In this document: positions 24,493 to 34,855 of the stretch, in pieces | Layout of the letters: the number at the start of each line of letters is the position of its first letter | Numbering within the stretch: the stretch's first letter is position 1 | From: an uncultured Prevotella sp. | GTDB lineage: Bacteria; Bacteroidota; Bacteroidia; Bacteroidales; Bacteroidaceae | Reading direction: 5' to 3' | Length of the DNA: 44,909 nt | Assembly (NCBI GenBank): GCA_905236815.1 | Contig: CAJOPE010000023.1 | Span: forward strand, 1 to 44,909 | Program-made: the position numbers and the translations under genes | Notes under the pieces: generated by a model | The model's database searches: none | What the model saw: only the letters and a program-made list of their open reading frames with translations | Told to the model about the DNA's origin: nothing

Positions 24493-25140
24493 ATGACAAG
24501 GAAAGAACGATATACTTATATATTGGACTATTTCCGGGAAACGCTGCCAAATGTAACAACTGAATTGCAATTTGGCAGCGCTTTTCAGTTATTAGTGGCT
24601 ACGCTTCTCTCTGCCCAATGCACCGACAAGCGTATCAACGAGGTGACACCTGAACTATTCCGCCATTATCCTGACGCAGCCTCGATGGCGAAAGCAGAAG
24701 TGGAGGAGGTGTTTGAATATGTTCGTTCTGTGAGTTACCCAAATGCAAAGTCCAAGCATCTTGTTGAGATGTCGAAAGCTTTGGTGGAGAAGTTTAATGG
24801 TGAGGTTCCTTCTACTACAGATGAGCTTATCTCTCTACCTGGAGTGGGACGGAAAACGGCTAATGTTATTCAGGCTGTATGGTTTGGCAAGCCCACAATG
24901 GCAGTTGATACTCATGTCTATCGTGTGAGTCATCGTTTGGGATTGGTTCCTGCAACAGCCAATACTCCGCAGAAAGTAGAGGAATATCTGTTACAGCATG
25001 TTCCAACAGAAGATGTCAGCAGGGCTCATCATTGGTTATTATTGCATGGCAGATATGTTTGCAAGAGTGCCAAACCTGCTTGTGAGAAATGTGAACTGGA
25101 GGATATTTGTCCAAAACTCCTCAAAGATTCTAAACTCTAA
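24493..25140 (+). CDS. nth: endonuclease III
   Basis: Base-excision repair DNA glycosylase/AP lyase for oxidised pyrimidines. 215 residues. Helix-hairpin-helix LPGVGRKTA (115-123) with the catalytic K121, and the catalytic Asp139 in AVDTHVYRVSHRLGL. A C-terminal 4Fe-4S motif has the spacing C-x6-C-x2-C-x5-C, in CKSAKPACEKCELEDIC. It sits between the OmpH-like gene and DUF2461 in a probable four-gene operon ended by a terminator. Confidence 0.96.
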   Translation: MTRKERYTYILDYFRETLPNVTTELQFGSAFQLLVATLLSAQCTDKRINEVTPELFRHYPDAASMAKAEVEEVFEYVRSVSYPNAKSKHLVEMSKALVEKFNGEVPSTTDELISLPGVGRKTANVIQAVWFGKPTMAVDTHVYRVSHRLGLVPATANTPQKVEEYLLQHVPTEDVSRAHHWLLLHGRYVCKSAKPACEKCELEDICPKLLKDSKL

Positions 25141-25158
25141 TTACTAATCAGAAATATT

Positions 25159-25875
25159 GTGGATACAAAATTAATACAGAAATTCCTGAAAGATATTGCG
25201 GCAAATAATAACCGTGAATGGTTTCAGGAGCATAAAGCCCAGTACGAGAAAGCTAAGGCTGATTTTGAGGCTGGAATAGAAAAGGCGATAGCCCGGATTT
25301 CAACCTTCGATACAGAGGTTAGCAGTTTAACCGTAAAAGATTGTTGCTATCGTTTTTACAGAGATGTCCGTTTTTCACCTGACAAGTCACCGTATAAGCG
25401 TCATTTCGGCGCCTATATATGTGCCCATGGAAAGAAAGCGTTGCGTGGAGGGTATTATCTTCACATTCAGCCTGGCCATTGTCTGATATGTGTGGGGTCT
25501 TACTGGCTGCCTACCAACATCCTTACTTCTTGCCGAAATGAAATAATGGGAAATATAGATGCATGGAGAAAGGCTGTTGAGAATGGACAATTTGTGAAAT
25601 ATTTCGGATATCCAAATGAAGGAGAGTGGGATGAGCAGAAAGAAATACTTTCCGACAAGGGATTTGGAATAGGAAGGCTGAAAACTTGTCCAAAGGGTTT
25701 TCCGAAGGATTACGAGTTTATCGACTATCTGCGTATGAAGGATTATGCAGCTTGGATAAAAGTTCCTGATGATTTCTTTGAAGGCGACAAATGGCTGGAT
25801 GAAATCGAAAAGTATTTCAAGGTTGGTAAGCCAATGATGGATATTATAAATTCTGTAGTCGATGACTATGAATAA
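25159..25875 (+). CDS. DUF2461 family protein
   Basis: 238 residues, cytoplasmic. Family marks are the N-terminal FLKDIAANNNREWFQEHKAQYE, the central YRFYRDVRFSPDKSPYKRHFGAYI, GGYYLHIQPG and RLKTCPKGFPKDYEFIDYLRMKDY. The start is GTG 25159; no ATG keeps the conserved N-terminus. The family has no experimentally assigned function that I know of. It is the last gene before the terminator at 25882. Confidence 0.9.
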   Translation: MDTKLIQKFLKDIAANNNREWFQEHKAQYEKAKADFEAGIEKAIARISTFDTEVSSLTVKDCCYRFYRDVRFSPDKSPYKRHFGAYICAHGKKALRGGYYLHIQPGHCLICVGSYWLPTNILTSCRNEIMGNIDAWRKAVENGQFVKYFGYPNEGEWDEQKEILSDKGFGIGRLKTCPKGFPKDYEFIDYLRMKDYAAWIKVPDDFFEGDKWLDEIEKYFKVGKPMMDIINSVVDDYE

Positions 25876-25881
25876 ATAGAG

Positions 25882-25922
25882 AAGGGAGATGATTGTAATA
25901 ACCATCTCCCTTTTTCTGTTTT
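25882..25922 (+). terminator. terminator after DUF2461
   Basis: AAGGGAGATG (25882-25891) and CATCTCCCTT (25903-25912) form a perfect 10-bp stem with an 11-base loop and a T-rich tail. It also lies just beyond the stop of the minus-strand peptide at 25925 and could serve both sides. Confidence 0.87.
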
Positions 25923-25924
25923 TG

Positions 25925-26044
25925 CTACATTATTCCTGAAAGAATCAGAACGCCAGCAATGAGTGCTGTAATTAAGGTAGCAAATAAAAGTTCATCGATA
26001 TGCCACTTCTCAATAAACTTCTCATTTAACAGAGATTTCTTCAT
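25925..26044 (-). CDS. 39-residue single-helix membrane peptide
   Basis: On the minus strand an ATG at 26044 opens a 39-codon frame closed by TAG at 25927-25925. The peptide begins MKKSLLNEKFIEKWHIDELL and ends with a hydrophobic run of about 19 residues (FATLITALIAGVLILSGIM), a single membrane helix with an amphipathic, charged N-terminus. A -7 element lies at 26087-26094. Helix plausibility, promoter and clear intergenic placement support a real gene; conservation cannot be tested here. It does not resemble a known toxin closely enough to name. Confidence 0.55.
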   Translation of the reverse strand: MKKSLLNEKFIEKWHIDELLFATLITALIAGVLILSGIM

Positions 26045-26086
26045 ATAAATCTTATCTTCTTTATTAGTTTATTATATTTTGCTAGA

Positions 26087-26120
26087 CAAAGATAATAAAT
26101 TATAAAGGTAATCTTGTCAA
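26087..26120 (-). promoter_or_regulatory. minus-strand promoter for the 39-residue peptide
   Basis: On the minus strand 26094-26087 reads TATCTTTG, a full -7 match. A TTG at 26120-26118 gives a spacer of 23 bases, longer than usual. The leader would be about 35-40 bases. Confidence 0.5.
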
Positions 26121-26163
26121 GATATGAGAAAAATGGCAGTATCTATGTTATTTTTTTCTGATT

Positions 26164-27114
26164 TTAGAATAGACTGAATATTTTATCGATGATTTTCTCG
26201 ATAGTAGAGGAATCTGCTGCCTCATTTATCTTCTCATTGATTTTTTCTTCTACTTTCTTGCTAACATGATCAGTTACTCTATCTACAGTCTCGTCAACCT
26301 TATCGTTAATTTTCTCGTCGATACTCTTGCTGTTGCCTTGGAGTGTATTGTCTTCTCCCTTTTCTTTATCGGCATCTTCTGAGTTCTCATCATTGCTTTC
26401 TGAACTGGATGATTCAACTTTTAGACCACTTTTACTGATAGCCTTAAGAATATCGTCCTTGTTGATTGTATAAACTTTTCCGAGGAAACCATAGGATACA
26501 GTTTTCTCTTCATCGCCAACTTCAACAGTTGTCTTTGAATAGAAAAGATAGCTGTGGTAATCGAGCATGGAGTTTAATGCTTCGTCAACAATTGGACCAG
26601 AAATCATCTTCGTGAACATTTTCATGCCCATTGAGAAGATATCGTTGCTCTCACCTCCATTGGTAAGTTCATCGATAGCACCATTGAGTTCTGATTTGAT
26701 AGCCTTCTTATGGTCGCTCTTGTCAGGGTTGCTGCATCCAAAGACGAAGAGCAGCAAAACTACAGCAGCACCAACGATATAAAGGATAGTCTTGTTCTTT
26801 TTTTCTGGTTGGAGAGGCTGCTGAGGTTGCATAGCTTGTTGTGTATATGGATTCTGCCCAAACTGCTGTGCATTGATTGTTGGTGGAATAGGAGGTACCT
26901 GTGGACCTTGCTGATTTGCAAACTGTTGTGTTGCGTTAGCTGGCTGGTATGTACCATCCAAAATAGGGCGCAATTCTTCAACTTTCCAGGCAGGTGTCCA
27001 GTCGGTCAAACCTTCTGCCCATACAAGAGATTCAGATGTAATCTTCTTCTCATTCAACTGGTCCAAAGTAAAAGGACCAGCTTGTTGTCCATTTTCAATT
27101 AAAAAGTATTGCAT
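26164..27114 (-). CDS. GYF_2-domain membrane protein
   Basis: 316 residues. The N-terminal GYF_2 domain (about residues 1-52: QYFLIENGQQAGPFTLDQL...VWAEGLTDWTPAWKV) is a likely peptide-binding module. A Pro/Gln-rich linker (55-103), one membrane helix (108-126) and an alpha-helical domain come next. The tail is highly charged, with recurring EKIN/DKI segments suggesting amphipathic or coiled helices. With no signal peptide the GYF domain should be cytoplasmic and the tail outside. It lies 42 bases behind the C11 peptidase gene. Function unknown. Confidence 0.82.
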   Translation of the reverse strand: MQYFLIENGQQAGPFTLDQLNEKKITSESLVWAEGLTDWTPAWKVEELRPILDGTYQPANATQQFANQQGPQVPPIPPTINAQQFGQNPYTQQAMQPQQPLQPEKKNKTILYIVGAAVVLLLFVFGCSNPDKSDHKKAIKSELNGAIDELTNGGESNDIFSMGMKMFTKMISGPIVDEALNSMLDYHSYLFYSKTTVEVGDEEKTVSYGFLGKVYTINKDDILKAISKSGLKVESSSSESNDENSEDADKEKGEDNTLQGNSKSIDEKINDKVDETVDRVTDHVSKKVEEKINEKINEAADSSTIEKIIDKIFSLF

Positions 27115-27156
27115 TGTTTAAATTTTACAATTTTCGTATTGTTTAGTCGCGTTTTA

Positions 27157-28407
27157 TTAATGAGTGGCTTTCCACCATTCTGTCTTCTCTCTGCCTAGCA
27201 AAACTACCTCATTCTTGCTATAGTCACTCAGAGTCAAACCAGAATAATGCTTCAGTTTTCTGATAACTGGTGATCCATAGAGTAGGGAATAGATGCGCTC
27301 TGTTGCGCTTGTAGAAGCTACTACCTTATTATATGCTACAGAGAAACGGCTTGTAAGTCGGCTGTTGATATTGAGACTAGTTACATAACTCTTCATGTCA
27401 TAGAAAATAGGAGTGTTGAAACCGTCCAATACCTGAATGCTGTCTTTTAGAGAATCGATAACTGCATAGTTTCCATTATTGATATCCTTCATAACTCCAG
27501 CAAGTTCATCCAAATTGTTACAGTTGATTGCAGAGAGGGTACCATAAGGATATGTTTGCTTCTTGTAGAATGAAGTATAAGTGGAAGTCATGGAGCTATA
27601 GTTTGGAGTTTTGCTGCTTATGCTGCTCCACATACTATGATAAGGCATGCCTGCCTCCATAATCTCGCTTGTAGAAGCTACCAGATAGTTGGTGACATTG
27701 CGAAGTGCATAAGCAGATTCTACATTTGCCATATAGCAACCATCAAAAAGGATGTATTGCAATTTTTTTCCTGAAGTTGAAGGAATATTAGAATTTGCGA
27801 TTCCTTCAGCCAGAGATTCTATGTCAATGCCATAATTTGCGATGTCAGAGACACTTCCGAAGAAACGGGTTTTAGGATAGTTCTCCTCCGATTCCTGATT
27901 GTCTGTAACATTAGTATGCTGCTTGGAATAGTATGGATAGTTCTTCCAATCCTCCTTATAGGTCCATCCAACTGCATGACTACCAATAATCATTGCAGCA
28001 TAATTCAGAGAATTGTCTGCATTGGCGATTACGGTATTCCAGATGTCAGTGATTGCTTCAGAAGTGTTTACATCAGTTCCAGAATAGTCCTTGATAAGAT
28101 TATGGACAATCTTGTTGTTGGAATACTTCACCTCGTAGAGTGAAGCAGCATTTGCCGATGTGCTGAACATAACGAATAACTTGTTTTGTTGCAAGCCCTT
28201 TTGGTCTATAATTGCTTGTTCGATACTGTCAAGATTCTGCTTCAAATAGTAGGTAAGTCCATCACTTGTGGCAGATCCCGACCAAGGCATATAGACAAGA
28301 ATCGTCTGTTCTGTCAATTCCTCTAAATCAATAGAATCATCCTTGCAACTCACAAGTGTGAAAGTCGCAAAGATGATACCTATTATTATATATGCTAATT
28401 TTCTCAT
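27157..28407 (-). CDS. C11 (clostripain-like) cysteine peptidase lipoprotein
   Basis: 416 residues. The lipoprotein signal ends in LVSC (Cys21). The catalytic pair of the caspase-like fold is His144 in GSHAVGW and Cys224 in [12 protein letters not shown], flanked by strands as in family C11. These enzymes usually cleave after Arg or Lys. The lipid anchor puts it in the envelope, possibly the cell surface. Its start overlaps the valS stop as ATGA, so it is translationally coupled to a housekeeping gene. Confidence 0.9.
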   Translation of the reverse strand: MRKLAYIIIGIIFATFTLVSCKDDSIDLEELTEQTILVYMPWSGSATSDGLTYYLKQNLDSIEQAIIDQKGLQQNKLFVMFSTSANAASLYEVKYSNNKIVHNLIKDYSGTDVNTSEAITDIWNTVIANADNSLNYAAMIIGSHAVGWTYKEDWKNYPYYSKQHTNVTDNQESEENYPKTRFFGSVSDIANYGIDIESLAEGIANSNIPSTSGKKLQYILFDGCYMANVESAYALRNVTNYLVASTSEIMEAGMPYHSMWSSISSKTPNYSSMTSTYTSFYKKQTYPYGTLSAINCNNLDELAGVMKDINNGNYAVIDSLKDSIQVLDGFNTPIFYDMKSYVTSLNINSRLTSRFSVAYNKVVASTSATERIYSLLYGSPVIRKLKHYSGLTLSDYSKNEVVLLGREKTEWWKATH

Positions 28408-31109
28408 TTCTTTCTAAGTTCTTCGAGCTGAGCCTCGAGAGCAGCAATCTTCTCAACTGAGTCGCTTTCCTTCTTGCGCTCGCGAGTGATGACAGCCTCT
28501 GGAGCATGAGCTACGAAGTTCTCGTTGCTGAGCTTTTTGCGAATGCCCATCAAGAAACCCTTGAGATGCTCAAGTTCCTTTTCTGCCTTCTCGATTTCTG
28601 CCTTTACATCAATCAAGTCGCCTACAGGCACTGCGAACTCGTCTGTGCCAACCATAAAGCCTGATGCATCAGCAGCCTTGTCAGCTACTACGTTGATAGC
28701 TTTCAAGTTAGCCATCTTTGCAATAACGTCATTGTATGTCTCGAAGTTGTTCTGCTTGATAGCCAGCAAGTCGAGCTGTACCTTTGGAGCGATGTTCTTC
28801 TGATTGCGAACGGCACGAACACCTGCAACAATCTGCTTAACATTCTCAATATCTGCGAGCAGTTTAGTCTCCTCTGCGTTTGGAGCTACAATCTGAAGAG
28901 TTGCCTTCATGATGCTCTCGCCTTCCTTGCGGTCGAAGATATGCTGCCAGAGTTCCTCTGTGATGAATGGCATGAATGGATGCAACATCTTCAGCAAGGT
29001 CTCAAAGAACTTGAGGGTTGCATCAAACGTAGTCTTGTCGATAGGCTGTGCCTTACCATCAATATATGCTGGCTTTACCATCTCGAGGTACCAAGCTGAG
29101 AACTCATCCCAGAAGAGACGATATACAGTCATCAATGCCTCAGAGATACGATACTGCTTGAACTGCTCTTCCATAGTTGCATTAGCCTCCTTCAACTTAG
29201 CGTCGAACCAAGCTACTGCAGTCTTGCTTGCCAATGGCTGCTCGATATCTGCAGTTTCCCAACCCTCAACGAGGCGGAATGCGTTCCAGATCTTGTTGTT
29301 GAAGTTGCGGCCCTGCTCGCAGAGACTCTCATCGAAGAGAATATCGTTACCTGCAGGAGCAGCAAGCATCATACCCATACGAACACCATCTGCACCATAT
29401 TTCTCGATCAACATAATTGGGTCTGGTGAGTTTCCAAGAGACTTGCTCATCTTGCGGCCCAACTTGTCACGAACGATACCTGTGAAGTAAACGTGCTTGA
29501 ATGGCATCTTGCCGCGATACTCGTAGCCTGCCATAATCATACGTGCTACCCAGAAGAAGATGATATCTGGACCTGTTACGAGGTCGTTTGTAGGGTAGTA
29601 GTAGTTGATCTCCTCATTGTCAGGATCCAAGATTCCGTTGAACAAAGAGATTGGCCACAACCAGCTTGAGAACCAAGTGTCAAGGCAGTCGCTTTCCTGC
29701 TCAAGGTCGGCTGCTGTCAATGCTGCGTTCTTCTCTTGAGCCAACTTGAGAGCTTCTTCTGCAGTTTCTGCTACTACGTAGTCGTTCTTGCCCTCTGCAT
29801 CCTTGAAATAGTATGCAGGGATTCGATGACCCCACCAGAGCTGACGGCTGATACACCAGTCCTTGATGTTCTCCAACCAGTGGCGATAAGTATTCTTGTA
29901 TTTCTTTGGATAGAACTCGATATCATCGTCCATAACAGGACCGAGTGCGATGTCGGCAAAGTGCTCCATCTTGAGGAACCACTGAGTACTCAGTTTAGGC
30001 TCGATAGGCACATTAGTACGCTCTGAGAAACCTACCTTGTTGTCGTAATCCTCGATTTTCTCCATCAAGCCTGCTGCAGTAAGGTCTTTAGCAATCTGCT
30101 TGCGAACATCCATACGATCCTGACCAACATACATACCTGCTGCCTCAGAGATTGTACCATTGTCGTTGAAGATATCGATAGTCTCGAGCTTATGCTTCAA
30201 GCCGAGCATGTGGTCGTTTACATCATGAGCTGGAGTAACCTTCAAACAGCCAGTACCAAACTCGATATCTACATAACCATCTTCGATAACAGGAATCTCA
30301 CGGCCAACGAGAGGAACGATAACGTGAAGTCCCTTCAACCATGTATTCTTTACATCCTCTGGGTTGATACACATTGCTGAGTCACCCATGATTGTCTCAG
30401 GACGTGTGGTCGCAACTACTGCATAGTAGCCCTTTTCGTCCTTGTGCATTACATTGCTCTCGTCCTTGCGCTCAACTTTAGCCTGGTCTTCAGGAGCAAC
30501 ATAATACTTCATATCGTAAAGATGAGAGTGCTCATCCCTGTAGATTACCTCTTCATCAGAAAGAGCTGTCTGTGCCTGAGGGTCCCAGTTCACCATGCGC
30601 ACACCACGATAGATCAATCCCTTGCGGTAAAGATCTACGAATACGCGGATGACACTCTTAGAACGAGTCTCATCCATAGTGAATGAAGTGCGGTCCCAGT
30701 CGCAAGAGCAACCCAGACGGCGCAACTGCTTCAGAATGATGCCTCCATGCTCGTGAGTCCAATCCCAAGCATGCTCAAGGAACTGATCGCGAGTGAGGTC
30801 GGTCTTCTTGATACCCTGCTGAGCGAGCTTGTTTACCACTTTAGCCTCAGTAGCGATAGAGGCGTGGTCGGTACCTGGTACCCAACAAGCGTTCTTGCCC
30901 TCCATGCGAGCCTTACGAACGAGGATATCCTGAATAGTATTGTTAAGCATATGTCCCATGTGGAGCACACCGGTAACGTTTGGTGGAGGGATGACGACTG
31001 TGTAAGGTTCGCGTCCATCCGGTTTGCTACTGAACAATTTGTTGTCCAGCCAATACTGATACCATTTTGACTCCACTGATTGTGGTTCGTACTTGCTAGC
31101 TAATTCCAT
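28404..31109 (-). CDS. valS: valyl-tRNA synthetase
   Basis: Class I synthetase charging tRNA-Val. 901 residues. [13 protein letters not shown] gives the HIGH motif (residues 50-53 as HMGH). The editing domain (CP1) follows with [10 protein letters not shown] and [17 protein letters not shown] appears in [10 protein letters not shown] near residue 552. An anticodon-binding domain comes next and a C-terminal coiled-coil arm ([21 protein letters not shown]) closes it. No T-box leader is seen upstream. The -7-like element at 31153-31160 may drive valS with the C11 peptidase and GYF_2 genes. Confidence 0.98.
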   Translation of the reverse strand: MELASKYEPQSVESKWYQYWLDNKLFSSKPDGREPYTVVIPPPNVTGVLHMGHMLNNTIQDILVRKARMEGKNACWVPGTDHASIATEAKVVNKLAQQGIKKTDLTRDQFLEHAWDWTHEHGGIILKQLRRLGCSCDWDRTSFTMDETRSKSVIRVFVDLYRKGLIYRGVRMVNWDPQAQTALSDEEVIYRDEHSHLYDMKYYVAPEDQAKVERKDESNVMHKDEKGYYAVVATTRPETIMGDSAMCINPEDVKNTWLKGLHVIVPLVGREIPVIEDGYVDIEFGTGCLKVTPAHDVNDHMLGLKHKLETIDIFNDNGTISEAAGMYVGQDRMDVRKQIAKDLTAAGLMEKIEDYDNKVGFSERTNVPIEPKLSTQWFLKMEHFADIALGPVMDDDIEFYPKKYKNTYRHWLENIKDWCISRQLWWGHRIPAYYFKDAEGKNDYVVAETAEEALKLAQEKNAALTAADLEQESDCLDTWFSSWLWPISLFNGILDPDNEEINYYYPTNDLVTGPDIIFFWVARMIMAGYEYRGKMPFKHVYFTGIVRDKLGRKMSKSLGNSPDPIMLIEKYGADGVRMGMMLAAPAGNDILFDESLCEQGRNFNNKIWNAFRLVEGWETADIEQPLASKTAVAWFDAKLKEANATMEEQFKQYRISEALMTVYRLFWDEFSAWYLEMVKPAYIDGKAQPIDKTTFDATLKFFETLLKMLHPFMPFITEELWQHIFDRKEGESIMKATLQIVAPNAEETKLLADIENVKQIVAGVRAVRNQKNIAPKVQLDLLAIKQNNFETYNDVIAKMANLKAINVVADKAADASGFMVGTDEFAVPVGDLIDVKAEIEKAEKELEHLKGFLMGIRKKLSNENFVAHAPEAVITRERKKESDSVEKIAALEAQLEELRKK

Positions 31110-31152
31110 TTTAATCTATCTATTTTTATTCTTATTTTCGTAAAAAACGATG

Positions 31153-31160
31153 CAAAGTTA
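31153..31160 (-). promoter_or_regulatory. minus-strand -7 element upstream of valS
   Basis: On the minus strand 31160-31153 reads TAACTTTG, a full -7 match 43 bases before the valS ATG. No good TTTG was found at the -33 distance. Confidence 0.5.
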
Positions 31161-31212
31161 CAAAAATCTTTCCGATTAGAAAAATGATTTCTATATAATT
31201 AATGTATAGGGA

Positions 31213-32988
31213 CTATTTCGCTTTGCTTAGTTTCTGGAAGGTTTTCTTCTCGATGATGAAGATACCAAGTCGGTGCTTGATATGCATCTTGTCCATGGAG
31301 TAGAGTTCATAGATGCCTTCCTTCAGGTTGCCCACGTAGATGGATTCGCCTGTATATCTGCGCATTGAACACATATTGCCCAATAAATTCTGCACCACGA
31401 TGTAATCGGCGTCAAGTCCAGGACGCTTTGGTGGAACCTGCAGTTTTTTGTCCTTTACCGTTAGCACATTTTCCTTAAACGAAACCCTTCTGTCGATTTC
31501 CATCTGCTTCTTTTTCTTCTCCATCCTGAGGATAGAGTCCTGTCGTGCCAATTCCTTGTTTTGTGCAACCATTGCATTCCATGCAGTCTCAATTTCCTTT
31601 GAGCCTATTTCCACGCCATAGCGGTCCATGTAGGTGAGTACCACATAGCGGTCTTGCACGCCCGACAGATATTTGAGCACTTCCGATTTTGGCAATCGGG
31701 TACCGATGAGATTTCGCGCATCTCTTGTATCCACAGGATAGTCGAAAGATGCATATATATTATAGGTAGTATCTGTCTTCTCGCGTCGGCTCCATGTGTC
31801 GGCTGGCACGAGGGCAGGGTACTTATCAAACTCATTGCTGGCGAAGTCGTAAATGCCCTGATGGTTGTCGGTGAAGAACTTGCTGCGGAAGTAGGTGTGG
31901 CCTGTGTTGAGGTTGCGGAGATGATACATTTCTGTGATAATATCTTTTACTTTCCAGTTGCCTAGTTCTGGGTCGAGGAAGTAGATGCCCAAGCCTGGAG
32001 CTACCATTTTTCCGTAAGTGCATTCTGCCCAGTCGTTGGCAAATGGGAAGAAGTTCTCGCCTTTGAAATACATCATTGGGTAGAGCTGGTCCATCAAGCC
32101 ATCGCGAAGCCATGCCTGAGCATCTTGACAAACACGTTCGTAGGCATTCCATCCACGACTCTTGTGACGAGGTAAATCACTGTATTTTCCAATAGGAGAG
32201 CAACTTAGCTTTACCCAAGGCTTTTGGCTCTTCACGGCATCGTGAATTTTTTTCACGATAGAAGTAATATACTCACGACCTTGGTCGAGAGGCACCTTGA
32301 TCTTCTTGTTTTCAGGATAGCGGATGTAGTCAAGGTGAATACCATCGATATCGTATCTTGAAGTAATCTCATTGCAAATCTGTGCAAGGTAATCGCCAGT
32401 TCTGCTATCTTCTGGGTTCATATAGCCATCCTCGCCAATCTGCATAATCAAGCCAGGAAACTTGTTGCGGAGAGAGGTGCATCCCAGCTTGTTCCATTTT
32501 CCTACAGGAATTGTCACTACCCAAGCATGAAGTTCCATACCTCTTTTATGACATTCGTCGATGGCGAACTGCAAGGCATCGTAGCCAGGACTCTTACCTG
32601 GATTGCCCGAAAGACAGCCATCCCACGGCTCCATCGATGAGGGATAAATGGTTGTGCCCCTCACGCGAGTTTGCAGAAGCACAGTATTGATGTTTGCCTT
32701 CTGCAATTTGTCGAGGATATTGATGAGTTCCTGCTTCTGTTTTTGGATGGAAGAAGCCGATTGAGCATAAGAGTGTGGCCAGTCGATACCACCAATGGTA
32801 GTAAGCCACATCGCCCTAATCTCCCTTTTGGGAGCCTGGTTTCCGCTGAAGAAGTCGGATGCTTGTTCGGTGCGATTAAAATTTTGCGAAAAAACTGACA
32901 GGGTAGTCATCGCAAAAGCCGCTGTTAGTAAGCATTTCTGCTTCAATATATGCTGAAAAACTAATAAATTTCTCTTTAGACGTTGCAT
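31213..32988 (-). CDS. GHL10 family glycosyl hydrolase-like protein (DUF187)
   Basis: 591 residues. After an N-terminal export signal (hydrophobic stretch about residues 20-34, cut after FSQ) comes KREIRAMWLTTIGGIDWP, the characteristic start of the GHL10 TIM barrel. LQTRVRGTTIYPSSMEPW, ELHAWVV, DGIHLDYIRYP (with the likely catalytic Asp) and QLYPMMYFKG follow. A helical Lys/Glu-rich linker and a small beta domain end the chain. Relatives are thought to act on peptidoglycan-like or uronic-acid glycans; the substrate is not known. The first Met lies about 20 residues before the hydrophobic core, so a shorter start is possible. Confidence 0.88.
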   Translation of the reverse strand: MQRLKRNLLVFQHILKQKCLLTAAFAMTTLSVFSQNFNRTEQASDFFSGNQAPKREIRAMWLTTIGGIDWPHSYAQSASSIQKQKQELINILDKLQKANINTVLLQTRVRGTTIYPSSMEPWDGCLSGNPGKSPGYDALQFAIDECHKRGMELHAWVVTIPVGKWNKLGCTSLRNKFPGLIMQIGEDGYMNPEDSRTGDYLAQICNEITSRYDIDGIHLDYIRYPENKKIKVPLDQGREYITSIVKKIHDAVKSQKPWVKLSCSPIGKYSDLPRHKSRGWNAYERVCQDAQAWLRDGLMDQLYPMMYFKGENFFPFANDWAECTYGKMVAPGLGIYFLDPELGNWKVKDIITEMYHLRNLNTGHTYFRSKFFTDNHQGIYDFASNEFDKYPALVPADTWSRREKTDTTYNIYASFDYPVDTRDARNLIGTRLPKSEVLKYLSGVQDRYVVLTYMDRYGVEIGSKEIETAWNAMVAQNKELARQDSILRMEKKKKQMEIDRRVSFKENVLTVKDKKLQVPPKRPGLDADYIVVQNLLGNMCSMRRYTGESIYVGNLKEGIYELYSMDKMHIKHRLGIFIIEKKTFQKLSKAK

Positions 32989-33006
32989 TTTGTTTCAATT
33001 TGGCAA

Positions 33007-33037
33007 CAAAGATACGAATAATTTTTCTTTTTTCAAA
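33007..33037 (-). promoter_or_regulatory. GHL10 gene promoter
   Basis: On the minus strand TTTG at 33037-33034 and TATCTTTG at 33014-33007 are 19 bases apart, a full consensus match. The leader is about 13-18 bases. Confidence 0.75.
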
Positions 33038-33046
33038 TTAAATTCT

Positions 33047-33054
33047 TAACTTTG
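33047..33054 (+). promoter_or_regulatory. -7 element upstream of cstA
   Basis: TAACTTTG at 33047-33054 is a full -7 match 28 bases before ATG 33082. The -33 region would fall in the GHL10 promoter and has no TTG. The two promoters diverge within 50 bases. Confidence 0.55.
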
Positions 33055-33081
33055 CATTGCAATTTTAAACAAACTAGTAGA

Positions 33082-34608
33082 ATGATAACTTTTGCGTTAG
33101 CTTTGATAGCCCTGATTGTTGGCTATCTGCTCTATGGAAAATTTGTTGAGCATGTGTTTGGTCCGGACGATCGCCCGACTCCTGCTATTGCCAAGGCTGA
33201 TGGTGTAGATTTCGTCGTCATGCCTAGTTGGAAAATCTTTATGATTCAGTTCTTGAACATTGCGGGAACTGGCCCTATCTTTGGTGCTATTATGGGTGCC
33301 TGGTATGGTCCGGTGGCCTATCTGTGGATTGTGCTTGGCTGTGTTTTCGCAGGAGCGATGCACGATTACATGAGTGGTATGCTGAGTGTTCGCCATGGTG
33401 GAGCCAACCTTCCTGATCTGGTTGGTAACTATTTGGGTACCACCACCAAGAACATCATGCTGATTTTCTCTATATTACTTCTGATGATGGTGGGAGCTGT
33501 GTTTGTATATTCTCCAGCTATCATTCTCAATGGTATGTTCACCGAGATGGGTGATACCAAGATGATTTGGATTATTGTCATCTTTGTTTACTATCTTGTT
33601 GCGACCATGTTGCCAATCGATAAACTCATTGGAAAGGTATATCCATTGTTTGCATTCTCACTGATTTTTATGGCGGTTGCCTTGTTGGTTGGCTTGATTA
33701 TCAAGCAGCCATCTATTCCTGAAATTTGGGATAATCCATTGCAGCATAATTTGAATCAGCCTGCAGAACTGTTTGGCGTTGAGGGTTTTATGAGTAATAA
33801 TGCCATCTTCCCTTGCTTGTTCATCACCATCGCCTGTGGAGCGATTAGTGGATTTCATGCCACTCAGAGTCCTTTGATGGCTCGATGCATAAAGCACGAG
33901 AAAATGGGCCGACCTATCTTCTATGGATCTATGATTACTGAAGGATTGGTAGCTTTGATTTGGGCAACAGTGTCAATGTATTTCTTCTACTATGGTGGTT
34001 GGAAAGAGTGTGTGGATGCTGAAACCTTGAATGCTTTTATGGCGCAATGGAATGATCCAGCTCAGCATAAAACCCTTGTTCAGTTCTTTGATGCTCCAAC
34101 CGTAGTGAAGTTGGTTTGCAATAGTTGGCTGGGTGTTTTGGGTGGCATTCTTGCTTTACTTGGAGTGGTTGCCGCACCTATTACAAGTGGTGATACTGCC
34201 TTGAGAAGTGCCCGACTCATCATTGCTGACTTTGTGAAGATGGAGCAGAAGACTATCAAGAATCGTTTCACTATCTGTATACCTATGTTTGCTGCAGTAA
34301 TCGGCATTTTGGTTTGGCAGATGGAAAATCCAAACGGCTTTAACATCATCTGGCAGTACTTCGGATGGGCAAACCAGACTTTGAGTGTATTCACTTTGTG
34401 GACCCTCACTGTTTATCTCTGTCAGAAGAAAAAGCCATTCATCATCACATTGATACCAGCCCTCTTTATGACCACTGTTTGCTCTACCTTTATATTTGTA
34501 AGTCCTCAGGCATTGCATTTAGGAGCTCTTGGCTATGCATGTGGTGGAGTAGTAATGGTTATAGCCTGCATCTGGTTCTTTGTTTGGTATCGCAAGGCAA
34601 TGAAGTAA
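33082..34608 (+). CDS. cstA: CstA family transporter (short form)
   Basis: Integral membrane carbon-starvation protein; characterised E. coli relatives (CstA, BtsT) take up peptides or pyruvate. 508 residues, clearly shorter than the roughly 700 of E. coli. The core signatures are GPIFGAIMGAWYGP, MHDYMSGMLSVRHGG, FPCLFITIACGAISGFHATQSPLMARC and GDTALRSARL, with about 13 membrane helices. ATG 33082 is chosen because the first helix starts there; the frame extends upstream across the promoter. It has its own terminator. Confidence 0.94.
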   Translation: MITFALALIALIVGYLLYGKFVEHVFGPDDRPTPAIAKADGVDFVVMPSWKIFMIQFLNIAGTGPIFGAIMGAWYGPVAYLWIVLGCVFAGAMHDYMSGMLSVRHGGANLPDLVGNYLGTTTKNIMLIFSILLLMMVGAVFVYSPAIILNGMFTEMGDTKMIWIIVIFVYYLVATMLPIDKLIGKVYPLFAFSLIFMAVALLVGLIIKQPSIPEIWDNPLQHNLNQPAELFGVEGFMSNNAIFPCLFITIACGAISGFHATQSPLMARCIKHEKMGRPIFYGSMITEGLVALIWATVSMYFFYYGGWKECVDAETLNAFMAQWNDPAQHKTLVQFFDAPTVVKLVCNSWLGVLGGILALLGVVAAPITSGDTALRSARLIIADFVKMEQKTIKNRFTICIPMFAAVIGILVWQMENPNGFNIIWQYFGWANQTLSVFTLWTLTVYLCQKKKPFIITLIPALFMTTVCSTFIFVSPQALHLGALGYACGGVVMVIACIWFFVWYRKAMK

Positions 34609-34663
34609 AATAGCTGACGAAACTCCGATAGGTAGGGTATTCTTTCCTTACAGATATAAATAG

Positions 34664-34711
34664 ACGTCTTTGACGTCGGAAGATAAAGGTCCGACATCAA
34701 AGACGTTTTTT
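34664..34711 (+). terminator. strong terminator after cstA
   Basis: A 17-bp stem (34664-34680 with 34690-34706) with a single non-Watson-Crick pair and a 9-base loop, then a T6 run. Confidence 0.93.
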
Positions 34712-34855
34712 ATATACTAATTTTTATACAGAGATAGAATACTTTCTTTTCAATTATTGGCAGTCTTTTGTAGCCTGGATAATTCATAGAAGGAAAACGT
34801 TATCACACTATTTTCTCAAGTTTTTGGCCACATCAGGCTTTTTCTACCATATTTT

